Below are positions 57,171 through 64,000 of a stretch of 64,000 nt of DNA, piece after piece. This DNA comes from Roseburia sp. 831b (GTDB taxonomy: Bacteria > Bacillota > Clostridia > Lachnospirales > Lachnospiraceae). Every line of letters starts with the position of its first letter. The stretch's first letter is position 1. Position numbers and translations under genes: made by a program. The notes beneath the pieces were generated by a model that had not been told where the DNA came from, searched no databases, and saw only the letters and a program-made list of their open reading frames with translations. Location of the stretch: contig NZ_CP135162.1 in the NCBI RefSeq assembly GCF_001940165.2, forward strand, positions 795,501 through 859,500, in the 5' to 3' direction.

Positions 57171-58154
57171 ATGAAATGGAATAAATATACCATTGAGACA
57201 ACGACAGCAGCGGAAGATTTTATGAGCTCTATGCTGATGGACTTAGGAATTGAAGGCGTGGAGATTGAGGATAATATCCCATTGTCTAAAGAAGATCAGG
57301 CAGATATGTTTATCGACTTTTTGCCGGAACTTCCACCGGACGAGGGAATCAGTCATGTTAGTTTCTATTTAGAGGACCAGGGACAGGATGATACAGAGAC
57401 TTTGAAAAAAGTAAAAATCGGTCTTGAGAATCTTAGAAAAATCGTGGACGTGGGAAGTGGAGAAATCACATCCGCACAGACAGAAGATTTAGACTGGATT
57501 AATAACTGGAAGAAATATTTCAGCTCTTTTTATATCGAGGATATTTTAATCAAACCAACCTGGGAAGAATTAAAAGAGGAAGATAAAGATAAATTCCTGA
57601 TTGAGATTGACCCTGGAATTTCATTCGGTACCGGAAAACATGAGACAACACAGCTTTGTATCAGACAGCTGTTAAAATATATCCGTGGTGATAAGGATTA
57701 CACACCAAAAAATCAGACGCCGAAGGTATTGGATGTTGGCTGTGGAAGTGGAATTTTGTCGATTGTCTCCTTAAAATTAGGCGCAAAAGAGGTTGTTGGA
57801 ACCGATTTGGACCCGGATTGCATGACTTCCACCTACGATAACATGGAAGTCAACCATCTTGCAAGGGAACTTGGAACATTCTATGTTGGAAATCTGATTG
57901 ACGACGTCGAATTACAGGAAAAAGTAGGAACAGAGGAATACGATATCGTAGTGGCAAATATTTTGGCAGACGTAATTATTCCAATGGCACCGGTAATCCC
58001 GGCAAGACTAAAAAAAGGCGGAATGTTTATCACATCCGGAATCATTGACTTTAAGGAAAACGAAGTGAAGGATGCAATTGAGGCAGCAGGCCTTGAGGTG
58101 GTAGAAATCAATCACCAGGGAGAGTGGGTCAATATTACAGCCCGTAAGAACTAA
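57171..58154 (+). CDS. prmA: Ribosomal protein L11 methyltransferase
   Basis: PrmA trimethylates L11 using SAM. The 327-residue protein has the N-terminal substrate-recognition domain (KWNKYTIETTTAAEDFMSSMLMDLGIEGVEIED), the linker IDPGISFGTGKHETTQLC and the class I Rossmann motif KVLDVGCGSGILSIVSLKLGAKEVVGTDLD. The NPPY-like site reads VVANILADVI. It heads an operon with rsmE, cysteine desulfurase and thiI, spacing 5-18 bases. Confidence 0.96.
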   Translation: MKWNKYTIETTTAAEDFMSSMLMDLGIEGVEIEDNIPLSKEDQADMFIDFLPELPPDEGISHVSFYLEDQGQDDTETLKKVKIGLENLRKIVDVGSGEITSAQTEDLDWINNWKKYFSSFYIEDILIKPTWEELKEEDKDKFLIEIDPGISFGTGKHETTQLCIRQLLKYIRGDKDYTPKNQTPKVLDVGCGSGILSIVSLKLGAKEVVGTDLDPDCMTSTYDNMEVNHLARELGTFYVGNLIDDVELQEKVGTEEYDIVVANILADVIIPMAPVIPARLKKGGMFITSGIIDFKENEVKDAIEAAGLEVVEINHQGEWVNITARKN

Positions 58155-58172
58155 GCATTTGGAGGAAAGGCG

Positions 58173-58916
58173 ATGTACCAGTTTTTTATAGAGGACGAGC
58201 AGGTTCATGATACCTATGTGACGATTGAAGGCACAGATGTAAATCATATCCGGAATGTCTTGAGAATGAAAAAAGGAGAAAAAATCCGCGTGAGCAGCCG
58301 CTCTGGAATGGGATATTTCTGTGAGGTCGATATGATTACAGAGCAGTGCGTAGAGGCGAAGATTCTTTCTTTGGATGAGACTGGTACCGAGCTTTCCAGC
58401 AAGATTTCTTTATATCAGGGATTGCCAAAGAGTGATAAGATGGAACTCATTATACAAAAGGCAGTGGAGCTTGGTGTGTATGAGGTAATTCCGGTTGCCA
58501 TGAAAAACTGCGTGGTAAAACTGGATGAGAAAAAGGCAGCATCGAAGGTAAAAAGATGGCAAAGCATTGCAGAGAGTGCGGCAAAGCAATCTAAAAGAAG
58601 CCTGATCCCGGAAGTCGTGCAGCCAATGAGTTACAAACAGGCCTTAGAAAGAGCGCAGGATTGTGACAGAATCTTAATTCCGTATGAGAATGAGCGTGGC
58701 ATGCTTGCAACAAAAGAGGCGGTGGAGGCAATCGAACCCGGAGAGTCCATAGCCATTTTTATCGGGCCGGAAGGTGGATTTGCACCGGAAGAAATTACAA
58801 ATGTAGGTGAAAAGGCAAAGCTGATTTCTCTTGGCAAACGGATTCTTCGTACGGAGACAGCAGGACTTGCAACACTTGCAATTTTAGGATATCAGTTAGA
58901 AAGCAAAGAAGGATAA
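58173..58916 (+). CDS. rsmE: 16S rRNA m3U1498 methyltransferase RsmE
   Basis: RsmE methylates N3 of U1498 in 16S rRNA. 247-residue SPOUT protein with an N-terminal PUA-like domain (HIRNVLRMKKGEKIRVSS). The knotted SAM site is IFIGPEGGFAPEE and RILRTETAGLATLAILGYQLE. The prmA-rsmE order is common in Firmicutes. The ribosome site GGAGG precedes ATG 58173. Confidence 0.96.
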   Translation: MYQFFIEDEQVHDTYVTIEGTDVNHIRNVLRMKKGEKIRVSSRSGMGYFCEVDMITEQCVEAKILSLDETGTELSSKISLYQGLPKSDKMELIIQKAVELGVYEVIPVAMKNCVVKLDEKKAASKVKRWQSIAESAAKQSKRSLIPEVVQPMSYKQALERAQDCDRILIPYENERGMLATKEAVEAIEPGESIAIFIGPEGGFAPEEITNVGEKAKLISLGKRILRTETAGLATLAILGYQLESKEG

Positions 58917-58920
58917 GAAA

Positions 58921-60075
58921 ATGGAAGCATATTTGGACAACTCAGCAACAACGCGTTGCAGTGAACGTGCAAAGGATTTGATGGTAAAGGTACTGATGGA
59001 GGACTATGGCAATCCATCGTCCTTACACATGAAAGGTGTGGACGCTGAAAATTATATCAAAGAGGCACAGAAAAAGATTGCAAAGACCTTAAAGGTTGAC
59101 GAAAAAGAAATTCTTTTTACCTCAGGTGGAACGGAATCGAACAACATGGCACTGATTGGAACGGCACTTGCAAACAAAAGAAGTGGAATGCATTTGATTA
59201 CGACTTCCATCGAACATGCATCCATTTCAAGCCCTATGCAGTTTTTAGAAGAGCAAGGCTTTCATGTGACCTATCTTAGCGTGGATGAGAATGGAGTCAT
59301 TTCTTTGGATGAGCTAAAAGATGCCGTCTGTGAGGACACGATTCTGGTCTCTCTTATGATGGTAAACAACGAGATTGGAGCGTTAGAGCCAATTGAAGAG
59401 GCAGTAAAGGTAATCAAAGCGAAAAATCCCGCAACACTCGTTCATGTGGATGCGATTCAGGCATATGGAAAGTTTCGTATTTTTCCCAAAAAATGGGGAA
59501 TCGATTTGCTTTCCGTGAGCGGTCATAAGATTCATGGACCAAAGGGAAGCGGATTTTTATATATCAAAGACAAGACGAAAATTAAGCCGTTAATCTACGG
59601 TGGCGGACAGCAGAAGGGAATGCGCTCTGGAACCGAAAATGTGCCGGGAATCGCAGGGCTTGGCGAAGCTGCAGCGGAAATTTACGAAAATTTTGAAGAA
59701 AAGATTGACCGCATGTATCAATTGAAACAGAAATTTGTGGAAGAAGCGTCTAAAATTGAAGGGGTATCCATCAATGGAAAGACAGGGCGTGATTCCGCAC
59801 CGCAGGTTGTCTCTGTCAGTGTGGATGGAGTGAGAAGTGAAGTCATGCTTCATACATTAGAGGACCGCAACATTTTTGTTTCAGCGGGAAGTGCCTGCTC
59901 CTCGAATAAACCGGCAGTTAGTCACACCTTACAGCAGATTGGGTTAAAACAGAATCTTCTTGATTCGACCATTCGTTTTAGTTTCAGTGTTCATACAAGC
60001 GAGGAGGAAATCGATTATGCAATCGAAGTGATGCGTGAAGTGATTCCTCAGCTGCGGAAATATACAAGACATTAG
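58921..60075 (+). CDS. Cysteine desulfurase, partner of ThiI
   Basis: PLP-dependent class V aminotransferase-fold enzyme of 384 residues. It releases sulfur from cysteine as persulfide. The PLP Lys203 is in SGHKIHGPKGSG and the catalytic Cys326 in SAGSACSSNK. The gene lies 4 bases after rsmE and 16 before thiI; a dedicated NifS/IscS-type donor for tRNA 4-thiouridine (as Bacillus NifZ is for ThiI) is the likely role. No IscU or other assembly gene is present. Confidence 0.93.
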   Translation: MEAYLDNSATTRCSERAKDLMVKVLMEDYGNPSSLHMKGVDAENYIKEAQKKIAKTLKVDEKEILFTSGGTESNNMALIGTALANKRSGMHLITTSIEHASISSPMQFLEEQGFHVTYLSVDENGVISLDELKDAVCEDTILVSLMMVNNEIGALEPIEEAVKVIKAKNPATLVHVDAIQAYGKFRIFPKKWGIDLLSVSGHKIHGPKGSGFLYIKDKTKIKPLIYGGGQQKGMRSGTENVPGIAGLGEAAAEIYENFEEKIDRMYQLKQKFVEEASKIEGVSINGKTGRDSAPQVVSVSVDGVRSEVMLHTLEDRNIFVSAGSACSSNKPAVSHTLQQIGLKQNLLDSTIRFSFSVHTSEEEIDYAIEVMREVIPQLRKYTRH

Positions 60076-60091
60076 AAAACAGGAGGAAATT

Positions 60092-61276
60092 ATGTACAAA
60101 GCATTTCTTATCAAATATGCAGAAATTGCAATCAAGGGAAAGAACCGTTATTTGTTTGAAGATGCACTGGTAAGCCAGATAAACCATGCATTGAAAAAAG
60201 TAGAAGGAGAGTTTCTGGTCCGAAAAGAGCAGGGAAGAATCTACGTCGATGCATTAGGTGACTATGATTACGATGAGGCAGTGGATGCCTTAAAATGCGT
60301 ATTCGGTATCGTGGGAATCTGTCCGGTTGTTTTATTAGAGGACGAAGGATTCGACAAATTAGCAGAAGAAGTGGTTGCTTACATTGACAAGGCATACGAG
60401 AACAAGAATTTTACATTCAAAGTAAATGCAAGACGTGCCAGAAAAAATTATCCAATGGACTCCATGGAAATCAATGCAGCATTAGGAGAAAAAATCCTAG
60501 ATGCATTTCCGGAGACAAAGGTGGATGTACACAAACCAGAGGTTGTATTTAACGTAGAGATTCGTAATAAAATCAACGTTTATTCCATTATTGTTCCAGG
60601 TCCTGGCGGAATGCCGGTTGGCTCGAATGGAAAAGCAATGTTATTATTGTCCGGTGGTATCGACAGCCCGGTTGCCGGCTATATGATTTCCAAACGAGGT
60701 GTTGCAATTGATGCAACTTATTTCCATGCACCACCATATACCAGTGAGAGAGCAAAACAGAAAGTGGTCGATCTTGCAAAAATTATTTCCCGATATACAG
60801 GACCAATCAATCTTCATGTTGTCAATTTTACTGATATTCAGCTTTATATTTATGAAAAATGCCCGCACGAGGAACTGACAATTATTATGCGCCGTTACAT
60901 GATGCGGATTGCAGAACATTTTGCAAAAGAAAATAATTGTCTTGGACTGATTACAGGAGAGAGTATTGGTCAGGTGGCAAGCCAGACGATGCAGTCACTT
61001 GCAGCTACCAATGATGTTTGTACCATGCCGGTATATCGTCCGCTCATTGGATTTGATAAACAGGAAATCATCACAATCTCAGAGAAAATAGATGCTTATG
61101 AGACATCTATCTTGCCATTTGAAGATTGTTGTACGATTTTCGTAGCAAAACATCCGGTTACGAAGCCAAATATCAATGTGATTCGGAAATCAGAGGAGAA
61201 GCTTTCGGAAAAAATCGATGAGCTTGTGAAAACAGCAATTGATACGACAGAAGTTATCTGTGTAAAAGCGGAGTAA
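60092..61276 (+). CDS. thiI: tRNA 4-thiouridine synthase ThiI
   Basis: ThiI thiolates U8 of tRNA using a persulfide donor and ATP. The 394-residue protein has an N-terminal ferredoxin-like domain and THUMP domain (about residues 60-165) and the PP-loop SGGIDSPVAGYM. Cys pair is in PFEDCCTIFVAKHP. The rhodanese domain of the enterobacterial enzyme is absent, as in many Firmicutes, consistent with direct sulfur transfer from the preceding desulfurase. It ends before the bidirectional terminator at 61359. Confidence 0.95.
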   Translation: MYKAFLIKYAEIAIKGKNRYLFEDALVSQINHALKKVEGEFLVRKEQGRIYVDALGDYDYDEAVDALKCVFGIVGICPVVLLEDEGFDKLAEEVVAYIDKAYENKNFTFKVNARRARKNYPMDSMEINAALGEKILDAFPETKVDVHKPEVVFNVEIRNKINVYSIIVPGPGGMPVGSNGKAMLLLSGGIDSPVAGYMISKRGVAIDATYFHAPPYTSERAKQKVVDLAKIISRYTGPINLHVVNFTDIQLYIYEKCPHEELTIIMRRYMMRIAEHFAKENNCLGLITGESIGQVASQTMQSLAATNDVCTMPVYRPLIGFDKQEIITISEKIDAYETSILPFEDCCTIFVAKHPVTKPNINVIRKSEEKLSEKIDELVKTAIDTTEVICVKAE

Positions 61277-61358
61277 AATCAGTTAAGGATAAAAAAGACA
61301 GAAAATAAGTGCGTTTTTTCATAAAAAGAAAGACAGCGCAACAGATTTTAGGCATACA

Positions 61359-61388
61359 AAAAGCCACAGGACATTTGTCTTGTGGCTT
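61359..61388. terminator. Bidirectional terminator between thiI and the HPr-like gene
   Basis: AAGCCACAGGACA with TGTCTTGTGGCTT, short loop, flanked by A and T residues. It serves both convergent genes. Confidence 0.85.
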
Positions 61389-61405
61389 ATGTACAAGATT
61401 TAAAA

Positions 61406-61636
61406 TTAGACTAAATATGGTTTTAAAATTTCCATAATTTCATCTACATTTGCCTCAGCATGGATTGCTAAATCGATAGGTTTAGATAAATCTAAGCTGA
61501 AAATACCCATGATAGATTTTGCATCAATGACATATCTTCCGGAAATTAAGTCGAAGTCATATTCGAACTGTGTAATTGCATTAACGAAAGATTTAACCTT
61601 GTCAATAGAATTTAATGAAATCTGTACTGTTTTCAT
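61406..61636 (-). CDS. HPr-like protein without the phosphorylated histidine
   Basis: A 76-residue protein of the HPr fold. The Ser46-type region is recognisable (IDAKSIMGIFSLDLSKPIDL), which in HPr is the regulatory kinase site. In the position of the PTS active-site His15 region (usually NxxGLHARPA) it reads SLNSIDKVKSFVNAITQ, so it cannot carry the PTS phosphate. A regulatory role like that of Crh is possible, but Crh relatives retain more. The true start is 61636 on the minus strand, behind an AAGGAGG site; the longer open frame upstream is not coding. Promoter TTGACT/TACTAT at 61676-61704. Confidence 0.8.
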   Translation of the reverse strand: MKTVQISLNSIDKVKSFVNAITQFEYDFDLISGRYVIDAKSIMGIFSLDLSKPIDLAIHAEANVDEIMEILKPYLV

Positions 61637-61675
61637 GTAAAAAACCTCCTTGTTAACTAAATATAAGATAATTTT

Positions 61676-61704
61676 ATAGTAATGTTTTTTGAACAAAAAG
61701 TCAA
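61676..61704 (-). promoter_or_regulatory. Promoter of the HPr-like gene
   Basis: On the minus strand TTGACT (61699-61704) and TACTAT (61676-61681), 17-base spacer. Confidence 0.55.
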
Positions 61705-61767
61705 GATATACAGCGAGAATTTTCGCAGTTTTTACCAAAAAATAGAAAGGAAAGGCATTGATAAAAT

Positions 61768-63075
61768 ATGACAAAAAAAGCAGCATTACATAACCTTGGA
61801 TGTAAGGTAAATGCGTATGAGACAGAGGCAATGCAGCAGATCTTAGAAGATGCCGGATATGAGATTGTTCCGTTCCAGGAATATGCGGATGTCTATGTGA
61901 TTAACACCTGTTCTGTGACGAATATGGCGGACCGCAAATCCAGACAGATGCTTCATAAGGCAAAAAAAATAAATCCAAATGCAATTGTAGTTGGAGCGGG
62001 CTGTTATGTGCAGACGAAAGAGGCACAGGCACTTTTGGATGATGCAATTGACATTGTGATTGGAAATAACAAGAAACATGAGTTGCTTTCTTTGATTGAG
62101 CAGTACGAGAAAGACCACGGCATGAACCATCTTGTGGTTGACATCAATCACGAGAAACAGGAATACGAAGAACTTTACCTGGAAAAGACAGCGGAACACA
62201 CCAGAGCGTTTATCAAAGTGCAGGATGGATGTAACCAGTTTTGCAGTTACTGCATTATTCCGTTTGCAAGAGGAAGAGTCAGAAGCAGAAAAGCAAAGGA
62301 TGTTGTGGCAGAGGTGAAACGTCTGGCTGAAAGCGGATTCCATGAGGTGGTTTTAACCGGAATCCATTTAAGTTCCTACGGTGTGGATACGGATGATAAT
62401 TTGTTGCATCTGATTGAACTTGTTCACCAGGTGGATGGAATTGAGCGGATTCGTCTTGGAAGTTTAGAACCAAGAATTGTGACGGAAGAATTTACAAAGC
62501 GCCTGTCACAGTTAGAAAAAATATGTCCGCATTTTCATTTGTCCCTGCAGAGCGGCTGCGATGCAACGTTACAGAGAATGAACCGGAAGTATGATACTGC
62601 GCAGTACGAAGAGGGCTGTAAGATTTTACGGAAGTATTTTGAACATCCGGCAATCACAACCGATGTCATTGTAGGTTTTCCGCAGGAGAGTGAGGAGGAA
62701 TTTGCAGTCACAAAGGCATTTTTAGAAAAAATCCATTTTTATGAAATGCATATTTTTAAATATTCCAAGCGTGAGGGTACGAAAGCGGCCGTGATGCCAG
62801 GACAGATACCGGAACCGGAAAAGACCAAAAGAAGTGCCATTCTTCTCGACCTGGAAAAGAAAATGTCGGAGGAATTCCGCAATTATTATGTTGGAAAAGA
62901 AGTAGAAGTTCTGATGGAAGAGGAGATGGAATATCAGGGCGAGACTTATTTTACCGGATACACGAAAGAATATGTAAAAGTTGCGGTAAAGGGAGATAAA
63001 AATCTTTCCAATACATTTGTAAGTGGCACAATTACAGGACGTCTGACAGAGGAAGTCTATTTGTTACAGATGTAA
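61768..63075 (+). CDS. mtaB: tRNA ms2t6A methylthiotransferase MtaB
   Basis: MtaB converts t6A37 to ms2t6A37 in tRNA. The 435-residue radical-SAM methylthiotransferase has the UPF0004 domain (LHNLGCKVNAYETEAMQQ, NTCSVTNMADRKSRQ, VGAGCYVQT: three cluster Cys), the radical SAM motif QDGCNQFCSYCIIPFARG and a C-terminal TRAM domain. It starts at ATG 61768 with AAGGAAAGG upstream at a loose spacing. Confidence 0.95.
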   Translation: MTKKAALHNLGCKVNAYETEAMQQILEDAGYEIVPFQEYADVYVINTCSVTNMADRKSRQMLHKAKKINPNAIVVGAGCYVQTKEAQALLDDAIDIVIGNNKKHELLSLIEQYEKDHGMNHLVVDINHEKQEYEELYLEKTAEHTRAFIKVQDGCNQFCSYCIIPFARGRVRSRKAKDVVAEVKRLAESGFHEVVLTGIHLSSYGVDTDDNLLHLIELVHQVDGIERIRLGSLEPRIVTEEFTKRLSQLEKICPHFHLSLQSGCDATLQRMNRKYDTAQYEEGCKILRKYFEHPAITTDVIVGFPQESEEEFAVTKAFLEKIHFYEMHIFKYSKREGTKAAVMPGQIPEPEKTKRSAILLDLEKKMSEEFRNYYVGKEVEVLMEEEMEYQGETYFTGYTKEYVKVAVKGDKNLSNTFVSGTITGRLTEEVYLLQM

Positions 63076-63079
63076 AAAA

Positions 63080-63126
63080 GATGCAGGCTGCTGTTTTTAT
63101 TTATAACAGCAGTTCGCATTTTTTTC
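63080..63126 (+). terminator. mtaB terminator
   Basis: GCTGCTGTT and AACAGCAG with outer GATGC/GCAT pairing, T-run after. Loop is AT-rich. Confidence 0.8.
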
Positions 63127-63154
63127 GTACTTTTTTGGGGAATACTTTTTTTAG

Positions 63155-63183
63155 TTGAATTTTAGGACAAACTATATTAAAAT
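63155..63183 (+). promoter_or_regulatory. ireB promoter
   Basis: TTGAAT at 63155-63160 and TAAAAT at 63178-63183, 17-base spacer. It shows that the frame's earliest TTG at 63155 is not the start codon. Confidence 0.65.
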
Positions 63184-63241
63184 AAATGTAGCAATGCTTT
63201 TAGGTCTAGTACAAAAGAGCAATCATAAGGGCGTGAAAAAT

Positions 63242-63505
63242 ATGCAGAATATCAATAATACACAATATTTTAGAGTTGAAAAAGAACCGGAATTACAGGT
63301 GGGCGAAGTGCTTGCTATCGTTTATCGTGCCTTAAGCGAGAAAGGATATAATCCGGTAAATCAGATTGTTGGATATATTATGTCTGGTGATCCAACTTAC
63401 ATTACCAGCCATAATAATGCAAGAAGCTTGATTATGAAAGTGGAACGTGATGAATTAGTGGAAGAAGTTTTAAAGGCATACATTAAAAACAATTCCTGGG
63501 AATAA
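63242..63505 (+). CDS. IreB family regulatory phosphoprotein
   Basis: 87-residue protein of the IreB (UPF0297/DUF965) family, substrate of PASTA kinases in Gram-positive bacteria, where it affects cephalosporin tolerance in Enterococcus. Sequence blocks [34 protein letters not shown] are diagnostic. An N-terminal NNTQYF is consistent with the Thr phosphosites of the family. The start is ATG 63242 (a GTG at 63233 is an alternative). It sits before ruvX as in many Firmicutes. Confidence 0.93.
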   Translation: MQNINNTQYFRVEKEPELQVGEVLAIVYRALSEKGYNPVNQIVGYIMSGDPTYITSHNNARSLIMKVERDELVEEVLKAYIKNNSWE

Positions 63506-63621
63506 TTTTTCGGGGAACATGTATCGTTTGAACGGAATCCGTGTGCGTTTTTTCAAAAAGAATATGGGATAGTAGCGTCTGTGACTTTTACGTTAAAAAG
63601 GAAAGGCATGGTTATTTTTTT

Positions 63622-64000
63622 ATGCGAATTTTAGGACTTGATTTTGGTTCCAAGACAGTCGGAGTAGCAGTGAGTGACAGTTTAGGCTGGACGGCGCAGG
63701 GACTTGAGATTATCAGAAGGCAGTCTCCTGGTAAGCTGCGTCAGACCTTAGCGAGAATCGAGCAGATTATTGCGGAATATCAGGTAGAAAAGATTGTATT
63801 AGGTTTTCCTAAGAATATGAACAATACAGAGGGAGACCGTTGCGAAAAGACAAAAGAATTTAAAGAGATGTTAGAAAGAAGAACCGGACTTGAGGTTGTA
63901 CTTTGGGATGAGAGACTGACAACGGTAGCAGCAGACCGTACGATGATGGAATCTGGAATCCGAAGAGAACATCGAAAAGAATATGTGGACGAGATTGCGG
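63622..64000 (+). CDS. ruvX: Holliday junction resolvase-like protein RuvX/YqgF (3' end outside window)
   Basis: Partial gene, cut by the window edge after 126 codons. The RNase H-like fold begins [22 protein letters not shown], with the catalytic Asp in GLDFG; the conserved [15 protein letters not shown] and WDERLTT (DER motif) are present. The family is needed for pre-16S rRNA 5' end processing. ATG 63622 fits the family start, but the strong AAGGAAAGG (63598-63606) is better spaced to an ATG at 63608 in another frame, which opens an 8-codon peptide. Translation may be coupled. Confidence 0.92.
   Translation, partial: MRILGLDFGSKTVGVAVSDSLGWTAQGLEIIRRQSPGKLRQTLARIEQIIAEYQVEKIVLGFPKNMNNTEGDRCEKTKEFKEMLERRTGLEVVLWDERLTTVAADRTMMESGIRREHRKEYVDEIA

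Noticed and set aside
61843-62343. 166-codon antisense ORF within mtaB
   Set aside because: Shadow frame rich in Phe, His and Cys with no ribosome site; mtaB itself is fully conserved.

Overview
The window looks like chromosome from a low-GC, Gram-positive, strictly anaerobic Clostridia of the family Lachnospiraceae (Roseburia/Agathobacter-like). This is inferred from gene content: [FeFe]-hydrogenase maturases, an IreB-type regulator, a YesM/YesN two-component system, lipoprotein sugar-binding proteins, a CIRCE-controlled hrcA-grpE-dnaK-dnaJ operon, ThiI paired with its own cysteine desulfurase, and AGGAGG-type ribosome sites. Almost all genes are on the + strand; the exceptions are an IS transposase, luxS and an HPr-like gene. 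No rRNA, tRNA or CRISPR array was seen.

Layout. (1) 1-7300: the 3' part of a type IIA topoisomerase A subunit (parC-like), then a tight folate operon (folC, folE, folP, a folB-folK fusion) running into a HAD phosphatase and a CPBP membrane protease. (2) 7379-8199: an Rpn/PD-(D/E)XK family gene whose start is separated from its body by an apparent one-base loss in an A-run. (3) 8535-14750: glutamate synthase gltB-gltD with its own promoter and terminator. (4) 14926-18220: lepA and hemW, separated by a terminator whose 3' arm is repeated three times. (5) 18221-18900: a promoter-to-terminator unit without a gene (candidate small RNA), then a fold-back element of about 420 bp. (6) 18901-23012: hydrogenase maturation cluster (TM1266-like, hydE, hydG, hydF).

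(7) 23133-38745: a beta-glucan locus. It holds a GH94 laminaribiose-phosphorylase-like enzyme, a GH161-like oligoglucan phosphorylase, a cytosolic GH30 enzyme, a sugar ABC transporter (binding lipoprotein and two permeases), and, from a separate promoter, a second binding lipoprotein joined to a YesM-type kinase and a YesN-type regulator. The likely flow is import of short beta-glucans and phosphorolysis to glucose-1-phosphate, with the second lipoprotein possibly acting as a sensor. (8) 38761-41344: a CooC-type nickel ATPase, a 2-hydroxyacyl-CoA-dehydratase-activator-like ATPase, a 55-residue membrane peptide and a small acetyl-CoA-synthase-like protein. No CO dehydrogenase is present, and this is the best candidate for an undescribed system. 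(9) 41566-45136: a MacA/MacB-type efflux system with a strong leader hairpin.

(10) 45212-50640: the CIRCE heat-shock operon, with a 90-bp tandem repeat between dnaK and dnaJ. (11) 50693-52686: an IS1634-family element flanked by an identical 214-bp direct repeat of host sequence that includes the dnaJ 3' end, a very long target duplication. (12) 53063-57021: a coiled-coil J-domain protein, a GNAT acetyltransferase, luxS, a MATE pump and mecA. (13) 57093-61276: prmA, rsmE, a cysteine desulfurase and thiI. (14) 61406-64000: an HPr-like protein lacking the active-site histidine, mtaB, an ireB-type gene and the start of ruvX, cut by the window edge.
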